9,525 bases of DNA from Lysobacterales bacterium. Lineage in GTDB: Bacteria; Pseudomonadota; Gammaproteobacteria; Xanthomonadales; S139-57. The notes beneath the pieces are model-generated. The model was not told where the DNA came from. It ran no database searches and worked only from the letters and a program-made list of their open reading frames with translations. Both the position numbers and the translations under genes were made by a program. The stretch is taken from the NCBI GenBank assembly GCA_026993285.1, contig JALWTZ010000009.1, forward strand, positions 1 to 9,525, read 5' to 3'. Positions 1 to 6,273 of this stretch are shown in pieces (the stretch's first letter is position 1; every line of letters begins with the position of its first letter).

Positions 1-26
1 TATGGATCAGGAAACACTCGTCATGA
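1..26 (+). CDS. 3' tail of an upstream gene, possibly SURF1 (partial)
   Basis: The third frame reads WIRKHSS and then TGA at 24-26, so the stop overlaps the ATG at 23 in an ATGA arrangement. The same ATGA junction is used by the next pair of genes (616-619). A short aromatic-then-basic tail is what one expects after the last membrane helix of SURF1, the oxidase assembly factor that often precedes this set of genes. Only about eight codons are visible, so the identity is inferred from gene order and this tail and cannot be proven here. Confidence 0.35.
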
Positions 27-619
27 AAGCACGTATGCAATTGTTATTGATACTGCTGGTATTTTTCCTGCCGGTGCTGCTGGCCATCTGGCTGAATGGC
101 TGGTGGAAACCCTCTTCGACCAAAAATCACGGTGAACTGGTCCAGCCTGTTCGTCACCTGACCGATTTTGTGGTGCCGAATGGAGCAGGGCAGCAGATTC
201 GCGAAAAGGATGAACGGGGCCATTGGTTGTTGGTACAGGCCATAGATGCTGACTGCGATGCGGATTGCAAGAATATTGCACAACTGCTGCGCAAGCTGCA
301 TGTGGGGTTGGGTGAAAAGGCTTACCGGGTGAGACGAATTGCCTGGCTGACACCTACGAGTGCAACCGTACTGCCTGACGCCTACCCCGATCCATTACGT
401 TATATCTGGCCGAACGAGCAATCCATGAAAGCGGCCAGCCAGGAGGTCTTGCAGGATACGGATGGTCACGAAATTCTGCTGGTGGATCCACGCGGCTATA
501 TCGCCCTGCGTTATCCGAGAGGCTTTGATATCCATGGGCTGCGCAAGGACCTGAACCGCTTGCTGACCTATGCCAAGGAAGATGAACTGACTGAAATACC
601 ACAAGAGAATACACCATGA
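23..619 (+). CDS. Membrane-anchored SCO/thioredoxin-like protein of the cytochrome oxidase operon
   Basis: This 198-residue protein has a basic N-terminus (MKAR), one hydrophobic helix at about residues 5-24, and a soluble domain probably in the periplasm. The segment GHWLLVQAIDADCDADC resembles the SCO strand that leads into its copper-binding CxxxC site; here the cysteines are C78 and C82. A later GHEILLVDPRG stretch (H149) resembles the SCO strand carrying the copper-ligand histidine, but the spacing to the DP is two residues shorter than in SCO as I recall it. Similar uncharacterised proteins sit next to heme A synthase in pseudomonads. A role in oxidase maturation, such as copper or thiol handling for the CuA site, is inference. 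I prefer the ATG at 23 to the in-frame ATG at 2 (205 residues): AGGAAA lies 8 bases upstream, the start overlaps an upstream stop, and the N-terminus then looks like a normal signal anchor. The gene overlaps ctaA by 4 bases. Confidence 0.8.
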   Translation: MKARMQLLLILLVFFLPVLLAIWLNGWWKPSSTKNHGELVQPVRHLTDFVVPNGAGQQIREKDERGHWLLVQAIDADCDADCKNIAQLLRKLHVGLGEKAYRVRRIAWLTPTSATVLPDAYPDPLRYIWPNEQSMKAASQEVLQDTDGHEILLVDPRGYIALRYPRGFDIHGLRKDLNRLLTYAKEDELTEIPQENTP

Positions 620-1590
620 GAAAACTGGCCATTGCCGTAACCCTGTTGGCTTTTGTCGTCATTATGCTGGGCGCCTTCGTGCGACTGTCCCACGCCGGAC
701 TGGGTTGCCCGGACTGGCCCGGTTGCTATGGACATCTGGACTGGCCGGCAGAACAGCATGAAATCGAACAGGCCAATGCCGCCTTTCCGGAACGCCCGGC
801 CGAGCCGCAGAAAGCGTGGAAGGAAATGGTTCACCGCTATCTGGCCGGTACCCTGGGCCTGCTGATCTTTAGCCTGGTAGTGCTGAATTTTCGCCGCCCA
901 CCCGGCGAGCGGCAAACCCCGCTGGTACTGACACTGGCCGCAGTGGTCATTTTCCAGGCGTTGTTGGGCATGTGGACCGTAACCCTGCTGCTCAAGCCAC
1001 TGGTAGTCAGCGCCCATCTGCTGGGAGGCATGCTGACCTTGTCCCTGTTGACCTGGCTGGTCATCCGGCTGGGTGGAGAGCGTAGCCAAAGCCTGCCTGC
1101 AGGCGGGCAACTGGCGCGTATTGCCTTGCTGCTGGTATTCCTGCAGATCGCTCTGGGCGGGTGGACATCGGCCAACTATGCGGCACTGGCCTGCCCGGAC
1201 TTCCCCCAATGCCAGGGGCAATGGTTGCCGGAAACCGATTATGGTGAAGCCTTTGTTCTCTGGCGTGGCCTGGGCATTGATTATGAAGGTGGCGTGCTGG
1301 ATACCCCGGCCCGTACAGCCATACATTTCACCCATCGTCTGGGTGCCGTTCTGGTATTGCTGGTGGTGGGCTGGCTGGCACTGCGAATGCGCCGTGGTGA
1401 AACCGTGGAGCGTCGCTGGGGCACCCTGTTGCTGGCAGCGCTGCTGTTGCAGTGGGCGCTGGGTATTGGCAATGTGGTGATGGGGCTGCCATTATTTGTA
1501 GCCGTATTGCACAATGGCGGCGCAGCCCTGCTTCTTTTTATCCTGGTGAATATCAATGCACGCAGAAACCCTCAACGCCGCTTTTCGTGA
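616..1590 (+). CDS. ctaA: Heme A synthase (Cox15/CtaA)
   Basis: The protein oxidises the C8 methyl of heme O to a formyl group, giving heme A for aa3-type cytochrome c oxidase, in the cytoplasmic membrane. It has 324 residues and about eight hydrophobic helices (near 4-22, 76-92, 102-122, 129-151, 165-182, 236-257, 267-287 and 292-313), as expected for the family. Candidate heme-ligand histidines lie in EMVHR (E70, H73), H134, THR (H240) and LHN (H299). Two cysteine pairs, C31/C37 (GCPDWPGC) and C193/C199 (CPDFPQC), sit in matching loops of the two pseudo-symmetric halves; the first resembles the redox-active pair of Bacillus CtaA. The ATG overlaps the previous stop as ATGA, with AAGAGA at 603-608 as ribosome-binding site, so translation is probably coupled. 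The next gene, ctaB, supplies its substrate heme O. The identification is firm from motifs, topology and neighbour. Confidence 0.95.
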   Translation: MRKLAIAVTLLAFVVIMLGAFVRLSHAGLGCPDWPGCYGHLDWPAEQHEIEQANAAFPERPAEPQKAWKEMVHRYLAGTLGLLIFSLVVLNFRRPPGERQTPLVLTLAAVVIFQALLGMWTVTLLLKPLVVSAHLLGGMLTLSLLTWLVIRLGGERSQSLPAGGQLARIALLLVFLQIALGGWTSANYAALACPDFPQCQGQWLPETDYGEAFVLWRGLGIDYEGGVLDTPARTAIHFTHRLGAVLVLLVVGWLALRMRRGETVERRWGTLLLAALLLQWALGIGNVVMGLPLFVAVLHNGGAALLLFILVNINARRNPQRRFS

Positions 1591-2479
1591 ACATTGGCGT
1601 GATTACCTGGAGCTGACCAAGCCCAAGGTCATTCTGCTGATTGTCTTTACCGCTCAGGTAGGCATGTTGCTGGCCGTGCCTGGGGCACCAGACTGGCTGC
1701 GCTTCTTGATGGCCAGCCTGGGGATTGGTCTGGCCTCGGCGGCCTCGGCGGCCGTCAATCATTTTGTTGACCAGAAAATCGATGCCATCATGGCCCGTAC
1801 CCAGCACCGGCCTGTCGCCCAGGGCAAACTGGGTGCCGTGCAGGTACTGGGCTTTGCGGCCCTGTTGTGCGTGGCCGGCATGGCCATCCTGCTGGTGTTT
1901 ACCAACGCACTGACCTCCTGGCTGACCTTTCTTTCCATGATTGGCTATGCCGTCATCTATACCCTGTTTCTCAAGCGGGCCACGCCGCAGAATATTGTCA
2001 TTGGCGGTGCGGCCGGAGCAGCCCCGCCACTGCTGGGCTGGGTGGCCATGACCGGTCAGTTGCATCCGTGGGCCTTTCTGCTGTTTCTGATCATTTTTGT
2101 CTGGACACCGCCCCATTTCTGGGCGCTGGCCGTGTATCGGCGTGATGATTACGCCAGAGCGGACATCCCCATGTTGCCGGTTACGCACGGGGTGGAATGC
2201 ACCTGCTGGCAGATCGTGCTGTATACCGTATTGCTGGCCCTGGTGACACTGCTGCCCTTCCTGACCGGCATGAGCGGTTTCTTCTACCTGTTCGGCACGC
2301 TGGTGCTGAACGCGGGTTTTCTCGCTTATGCCATTCGGCTGGCACGCACCCGTGATGAGCTGGTGGCCCGTTCCATGTTCGCCTATTCCATTACCTATCT
2401 GATGGTGCTGTTTGCCCTGTTGCTGATCGATCACTATCTGCCAGCCGTGCGCTGGGTCAGTATTGCCATGCAGGCCTGA
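1556..2479 (+). CDS. ctaB: Protoheme IX farnesyltransferase (heme O synthase)
   Basis: A UbiA-family prenyltransferase that adds farnesyl diphosphate to the 2-vinyl group of heme B, giving heme O. The 307-residue length and roughly nine hydrophobic segments are typical. The N-terminal TKPKV signature is at 21-25. The first Asp-rich motif, NHFVDQKID (N68, D72, D76), followed by ARTQHRP, is the NxxxDxxxD prenyl-diphosphate/Mg site. The second, YRRDDYARADIPMLP (D197, D198, D203), is the other family signature, and WTPPHFWALA (183-192) precedes it. The start lies 35 bases inside ctaA; GGTGA at 1545-1549 is a fair ribosome-binding site 6 bases upstream, and no later ATG would keep the conserved N-terminus. 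It works directly upstream of CtaA in the heme A pathway. Its stop codon touches the stop of the convergent glcF. A small tandem repeat at 1732-1749 encodes part of the Ala/Ser-rich stretch before the first Asp motif. Confidence 0.96.
   Translation: MHAETLNAAFREHWRDYLELTKPKVILLIVFTAQVGMLLAVPGAPDWLRFLMASLGIGLASAASAAVNHFVDQKIDAIMARTQHRPVAQGKLGAVQVLGFAALLCVAGMAILLVFTNALTSWLTFLSMIGYAVIYTLFLKRATPQNIVIGGAAGAAPPLLGWVAMTGQLHPWAFLLFLIIFVWTPPHFWALAVYRRDDYARADIPMLPVTHGVECTCWQIVLYTVLLALVTLLPFLTGMSGFFYLFGTLVLNAGFLAYAIRLARTRDELVARSMFAYSITYLMVLFALLLIDHYLPAVRWVSIAMQA
1732..1749 (+). repeat. Two tandem copies of a 9-base unit inside ctaB
   Basis: GGCCTCGGC occurs twice in a row (1732-1740 and 1741-1749) and is followed by another GGCC. 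It encodes an Ala/Ser-rich stretch (residues 60-66) in the membrane helix just before the NxxxDxxxD motif. The frame is kept, so it is a tolerated in-frame duplication or simply a compositional effect. Confidence 0.5.
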
Positions 2480-3697
2480 TCAGCTTACCAGCCGTTCGGC
2501 CAGCAATTCCGCCCAGTGGCGCACGGGTGGCCCGTTCGGGTCCTGTAGTTGTAACAGACAGCCAATATTGGCGGTGCTGATGGCATCGGCTTCCACGGCC
2601 TGCAGGGCTTGTCTGCGTGCCTGGCCCAATGCCTGGGATATCCTGCCCTGCAGCAGGGTGTAGGTACCGGCCGCACCACAGCAGAGGTGACTGTCCCGGG
2701 CCAGCAGAACCTGATAACCGGCTCGGCTCAGCAGCTGCGGAATGGTTTCCGGCTGACGTAATCCATGCTGCAGGGTGCAGGGTGGATGCCAGGCCACTAC
2801 CGGGCCGCCGGTCGGGCCATCCGGCATTTCGGGCAGCACCTTCACCAGCCATTCATCCAGACCCATGACCTGCCGCAGAATGTCGGCGAGATCGTCTGGG
2901 GCCTGTTCGCCCAGCAGTTGCGGATAGTGACGAATTTCCAGAAGACAGGCCGAAGAAAGCAGGAGAATGGCCTCGGCACCTTGTGCAAGAGCCGCCTGCC
3001 ACTGCAGCACATTGTTCAGGGCACGGGTTTTGGCGGCTTCAGCCTGGTCCAGATGGTGCTCCACGGCACCACAGCACTGCTCCTTGGGAAGATAGCGAAC
3101 GGCGTGACCGCGGGCATGAATCAGTTGCCGGGCGGCCTGGTGGGCACTGCCCATCAGGGTGGATTCCACACAGCCCTGAAACAGTACCACATGCTTTTGT
3201 GCCGGAGGTTTTGTGGGCAGCTTGGCAGTGTGCCAGTGGCAGGGCAGATGATGTGCAAGTCTTTTCGGTAACAGCGGGCGCAGCACACGGGCGACAGAGA
3301 AAGCCATGCGGTTGAGGCGACGGTGGGGCAGCCAGAATGCCAGCATCCGCCGCAGCCAGCGTTCGTGCCAGGGCCGTCGTACATGCTGGCTGAGGTGCTG
3401 TTTGCCGATTTCCAGCAATCGTGTATAGCGTACGCCCGATGGACAGGTGGTTTCACAATTGCGACATTGCAGGCAGCGATCCAGGTGTTGCAAGGTCGTA
3501 AGGCTGGCCGGTTGCCCTTCCAGGGCCTGTTTGATCAGGTAGATGCGCCCGCGCGGTCCGTCCAGTTCGTCACCCAGCAATTGATAGGTGGGGCAAGTAG
3601 CGGTGCAAAAGCCGCAGTGCACGCAACTGCGCAGTATGGCGTTGGCTTCCTGCCCTTCCGGGCTTTGCCGCAGGGCTTCAGGTAGACGGGTTTGCAT
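2480..3697 (-). CDS. glcF: Glycolate oxidase iron-sulfur subunit GlcF
   Basis: This is the Fe-S subunit of the membrane-associated glycolate oxidase (GlcDEF), which carries electrons from the flavin subunits toward the respiratory chain. The 405 residues compare with about 407 in E. coli. Two 4Fe-4S ferredoxin motifs are at C25-C28-C31-C35-P and C75-C78-C81-C85-P. Two cysteine-rich CCG domains follow: C176 with C208-C209-G, and C307 (HPPC) with C339-C340-G, each with 31 residues between the first Cys and the CC pair. The end carries the conserved NIGC...RHW segment (377-394). The frame is open for another 129 codons upstream, but that part lies inside glcE and has no family resemblance. The ATG at 3697 has GGGAAG (3704-3709 on the other strand) 6 bases upstream, which decides the start. 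It overlaps glcE by 20 bases, so translation is probably coupled. Its TGA stop abuts the ctaB stop with no spacer. Confidence 0.95.
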   Translation of the reverse strand: MQTRLPEALRQSPEGQEANAILRSCVHCGFCTATCPTYQLLGDELDGPRGRIYLIKQALEGQPASLTTLQHLDRCLQCRNCETTCPSGVRYTRLLEIGKQHLSQHVRRPWHERWLRRMLAFWLPHRRLNRMAFSVARVLRPLLPKRLAHHLPCHWHTAKLPTKPPAQKHVVLFQGCVESTLMGSAHQAARQLIHARGHAVRYLPKEQCCGAVEHHLDQAEAAKTRALNNVLQWQAALAQGAEAILLLSSACLLEIRHYPQLLGEQAPDDLADILRQVMGLDEWLVKVLPEMPDGPTGGPVVAWHPPCTLQHGLRQPETIPQLLSRAGYQVLLARDSHLCCGAAGTYTLLQGRISQALGQARRQALQAVEADAISTANIGCLLQLQDPNGPPVRHWAELLAERLVS

Positions 3698-4733
3698 GAG
3701 CGGCTTCCCGATTCGGGTTGTTGCGGAACACGCCCGCCGGATCGAAGGCCTGTTGCAGCCGGTGTACAACGGCGGCGCGGGCCGCGGGCAGGGGCACGGG
3801 CCCGGTGACCGGCCAGGGCTGCAGCCAGCCGCCGGCTTTCTGAACCTGTTGCTGCAGGGCGGCCTGCGGCATGTCCGTGGCCAGCCAGAGCAGCCGGCCA
3901 CCCCAGTCCAGTAGCGCATCATTGGCGGTATCGAGCCAAGTGCGGTAGGTGGGTACATCCAGTGCCGGCAGCAGGATGCGGTACAGGGGCCGTTGCCGGT
4001 AGATGGGGCATTGCAGGCTTTCGTGGCGGGCCCAGAAACCCGCGTCTTCCTCGGCACCCGGCAGATCGGCAGCCTGTTGCACACCCGCCGGCAGGCCCTG
4101 CAAACGCAGATAAAAACGGCCCTGATACCAGGCCAGCCCGGTCAGCGGTGCCTGCTGCAAATGGTGTCGCAGCGAGGGCAGTTCTTCCAGTGGTGCATCC
4201 AGCCGCAGGTGCAGACCGTGCTGAGGGGCCGGGCGGGTACGCAGGCTGACTTCCAGAATCGGCCCGAATCGCCCCCAGGCGCCGGTTTGCAGGCGGGAAA
4301 GGTCGAAACCGGCCACATTCTTCATTACCCGTCCACCGAAGGTGAGCAACTGGCCCTGACCGTTGAGCATGGCCACGCCCAGCACGGCACCGCGTACATC
4401 GCCCAGCCACGGCCGGGCCGGGCCGTTGAAGCCTGTGGCGACGATACCGCCCACGGTGCGCGTCGGGTGGGTTTGCAGAGCCGAGCAAGCCGGGATCTGG
4501 CCCTGTTCTTCCAGTACCTGCAGCAGGGTTTGCCAGGTTGTGCCACTACGAACGGTGATGGCCAGTTCGCCGGGGTCATACTCCACCACGCCCTGCCAGC
4601 CGGAAAGGTCCAGGCATGGGTTTGTGGCAGCACCGCACAGGCCCAGGCTGTTGTTGCCTTGTATGCCCAGTGCTTGCCCCTGTTGGCCGGCTGCCTGAAT
4701 GCGTGCGGCCCAGTCCCTGATGCGCGGGTCCAT
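3678..4733 (-). CDS. glcE: Glycolate oxidase FAD-binding subunit GlcE
   Basis: This is the second flavin subunit of glycolate oxidase, with 351 residues against about 350 in E. coli. It has an FAD-binding type-4 (PCMH/VAO) domain over roughly residues 1-170. Visible landmarks are the nucleotide loop region GIQGNNS (23-29), VRSGTTW (61-67), the THPTRTVGGIVATG stretch (88-101), WLGDVRG (109-115) and GRVMKNVAGFDLSRL (134-148). The C-terminus holds LQQAFDPAGVF (326-336), close to the usual family ending. The ATG at 4733 shares one base with the glcD stop (TGATG), and GGAG lies 8 bases upstream (4742-4745). A TTG at 4736 is an in-frame alternative adding one residue. It probably pairs with GlcD, which carries the catalytic-type C-terminal half. 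Assignment is strong because all three subunits are adjacent in order. Confidence 0.93.
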   Translation of the reverse strand: MDPRIRDWAARIQAAGQQGQALGIQGNNSLGLCGAATNPCLDLSGWQGVVEYDPGELAITVRSGTTWQTLLQVLEEQGQIPACSALQTHPTRTVGGIVATGFNGPARPWLGDVRGAVLGVAMLNGQGQLLTFGGRVMKNVAGFDLSRLQTGAWGRFGPILEVSLRTRPAPQHGLHLRLDAPLEELPSLRHHLQQAPLTGLAWYQGRFYLRLQGLPAGVQQAADLPGAEEDAGFWARHESLQCPIYRQRPLYRILLPALDVPTYRTWLDTANDALLDWGGRLLWLATDMPQAALQQQVQKAGGWLQPWPVTGPVPLPAARAAVVHRLQQAFDPAGVFRNNPNREAAHANPST

Positions 4734-6205
4734 CAAAAACGCTCCAGATCGGGAAAAGGCAGTTGCCCATGATGGACATGCATGGCACCCAGTTCGGCAC
4801 AGCGGTGCAGGCTGGGAATGGCCTTGCCGGGGTTGAGACGACCTTCCGGGTCCAGGGCGGTCTTGACGGCGTGCATCTGATTCAGCTCGGCTTCGGTAAA
4901 CTGTTCACACATGCCAGCCAGTTTTTCGATACCGACGCCATGCTCCCCCGTGATGGTGCCCCCGGCCTCGATACAGGCACGGAGGATTTCACCACCCATG
5001 TGCTCGGTGCGCTCCAGTTCGCCCGGCTGGTTGGCATCGTAGAGAATCAGCGGGTGCAGATTGCCATCTCCGGCATGGAAGACATTGGCGACGGCCAGAC
5101 CATAGGCCTCGGAGAGTTCCCGGATACGCGCCAGCACTTCCGGCAGGCGCTTGCGCGGAATGGTGCCGTCCATGCAGTAATAGTCCGGGGCCAGTCGGCC
5201 CACGGCGGGAAAGGCGGCCTTGCGCCCGGCCCACAGCCGCTGACGCTGGGCCTCATCGCGCGCGGTTTGCAGCTGGGCCATGCCCTCCCGCAAGGCAATG
5301 GCCTCGATCTGGGCCATTTGTGCTTCCACTTCGGAATCACAGCCATCCACCTCCACCAGCAGCAGGGCCTGGCAGTCCGGATAACCCGCCTGGCTGTAGG
5401 CTTCGGCGGCTTCGATGGCCAGCCGGTCCATCATTTCCAGCCCGGCCGGCAGCAGTCCGGCCGCGAGGATGGCACCCACGGTACGGGCGGCATCCTCGTT
5501 ATGATCGAAGGCCAGCAGCATCACCCCGGTGGCTTCCGGTCTGGGCAGTAACCGTACGGTGACTTCGACCACGATTCCCAGCAGCCCTTCCGAGCCGGTA
5601 AACAGGGACAGCAGATCCGGGCCGGGTTGTTCCAGCAGGGCGGGGCCAATCTCCAGCAATTGCCCCTGGCTGTCCAGTACCTTGAGACCCAGCAGGTTGT
5701 GTACGGTGAGACCATATTTGACGCAATGCACCCCGCCGGAGTTTTCCGCCACATTGCCACCGATGGTGCAGGCGATCTGGGAGGAAGGGTCGGGTGCATA
5801 GAACAGACCGTGGGGCGCGGCTGCCTGGGAAATCTGGATGTTGCGCACACCCGGCTCCACGGTCGCGGTTTGCTGTTCGGGGTCCAGCGCCAGAATACGG
5901 TTCAGGCGGGCCAGGCTCAAGACCAGTGCGCCGGCTTCGGGCAGGGCGCCACCGGCCAGGCCGGTACCGGCACCACGAGCGATCACTGGTACACCGTGCT
6001 GGTGACAAATGGCCAGAGCCTGTGCCACCTGCTCGCGATTACGGGGCAGGGCAACGGCGGAGGGCAAGCGACGATAGACCGACAGCCCGTCACATTCATA
6101 CGGAGCCAGTGCCTCCGGCTTGGTCAACAGATCCTCACCCAGCAGCGCCTGCAATGCTTGCTGGCAAGCCGGGGGTAGGGGAACTTGTTCGTTGGAGATA
6201 TTCAA
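4733..6205 (-). CDS. glcD: Glycolate oxidase FAD-linked subunit GlcD
   Basis: This is the main FAD-dependent subunit oxidising glycolate (probably also D-lactate) to glyoxylate. It has 490 residues against 499 in E. coli. The FAD-binding type-4 domain shows ARGAGTGLAGGALP (76-89), YAPDPSS (136-142) and IGGNVAENSGG (148-158). The C-terminal FAD-oxidase domain shows GRKAAF (327-332), NVFHAGDGNLHP (374-385), GEHGVG (420-425) and a late NPGKA (458-462). The start is the TTG at 6205: the frame reaches a stop (6253-6251) upstream without an ATG, and the first internal ATG comes hundreds of bases later, inside the conserved domain. The ribosome-binding site is weak (GAG at 6215-6217 or AAGA at 6209-6212). 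It overlaps glcE by 1-3 bases. It heads the operon and diverges from the aminotransferase gene, so the promoter should lie in 6206-6273. A related D-lactate or 2-hydroxyglutarate dehydrogenase is unlikely given glcE and glcF. Confidence 0.94.
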   Translation of the reverse strand: MNISNEQVPLPPACQQALQALLGEDLLTKPEALAPYECDGLSVYRRLPSAVALPRNREQVAQALAICHQHGVPVIARGAGTGLAGGALPEAGALVLSLARLNRILALDPEQQTATVEPGVRNIQISQAAAPHGLFYAPDPSSQIACTIGGNVAENSGGVHCVKYGLTVHNLLGLKVLDSQGQLLEIGPALLEQPGPDLLSLFTGSEGLLGIVVEVTVRLLPRPEATGVMLLAFDHNEDAARTVGAILAAGLLPAGLEMMDRLAIEAAEAYSQAGYPDCQALLLVEVDGCDSEVEAQMAQIEAIALREGMAQLQTARDEAQRQRLWAGRKAAFPAVGRLAPDYYCMDGTIPRKRLPEVLARIRELSEAYGLAVANVFHAGDGNLHPLILYDANQPGELERTEHMGGEILRACIEAGGTITGEHGVGIEKLAGMCEQFTEAELNQMHAVKTALDPEGRLNPGKAIPSLHRCAELGAMHVHHGQLPFPDLERF

Positions 6206-6273
6206 TTGTCTTCGCTCAAGCCGTAGTGTTTGTGATTGTGCAAATGAGAATCAATCCCATTCTGGAGCCTGAA
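6206..6273. promoter_or_regulatory. Divergent intergenic region between glcD and the aminotransferase gene
   Basis: These 68 bases separate two divergently transcribed genes and must hold, or sit beside, the control signals of both. An inverted repeat AGAAT-N7-ATTCT occupies 6247-6263. The overlapping 19 bases 6240-6258 match the classical Fur box at 13 positions by eye, with a good TGAGAAT left half (6245-6251) and a poor right half. A direct repeat TTGTGATTGTG is at 6230-6240. I see no convincing -35/-10 pair on either strand. The operator reading is tentative. Confidence 0.4.
6264..6267 (+). promoter_or_regulatory. Ribosome-binding site of the aminotransferase gene
   Basis: GGAG lies 6 bases before the ATG at 6274. 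It decides the start against the in-frame ATG at 6244 region (MRINPILEPE...), which has no good Shine-Dalgarno sequence, and against the much longer frame that opens inside glcD. Confidence 0.65.

Noticed and set aside
568..1335. Minus-strand open frame opposite ctaA (255 codons)
   Set aside because: Gln/Gly-rich shadow of a hydrophobic membrane protein gene; no ribosome-binding site or domain noticed.
1553..2434. Long open frame on the minus strand covering most of ctaB (293 codons)
   Set aside because: It is antisense to a firmly identified gene, its product is a low-complexity Gln/His/Gly-rich sequence with no recognisable domain, and it mirrors the codon bias of ctaB.
3698..4084. N-terminal extension of the GlcF frame by 129 codons
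   Set aside because: It lies within glcE, has no resemblance to GlcF, and the ATG at 3697 has a strong ribosome-binding site and gives the usual family length.
3993..5551. Two long plus-strand open frames opposite glcE and glcD (3993-4772 and 4763-5551)
   Set aside because: Both are antisense to glcDEF genes with clear motifs; the products have no membrane, domain or motif signal that I recognise.
6230..6250. CRP/FNR-like site suggested by TGTGATTGTGCAAATG
   Set aside because: Only the TGTGA left half fits; the expected TCACA at the right spacing is absent.
5794..6273. N-terminal extension of the aminotransferase frame by 160 codons
   Set aside because: The extension is antisense to glcD, Arg/Pro-rich and unlike any class V enzyme; a good ribosome-binding site precedes the ATG at 6274.
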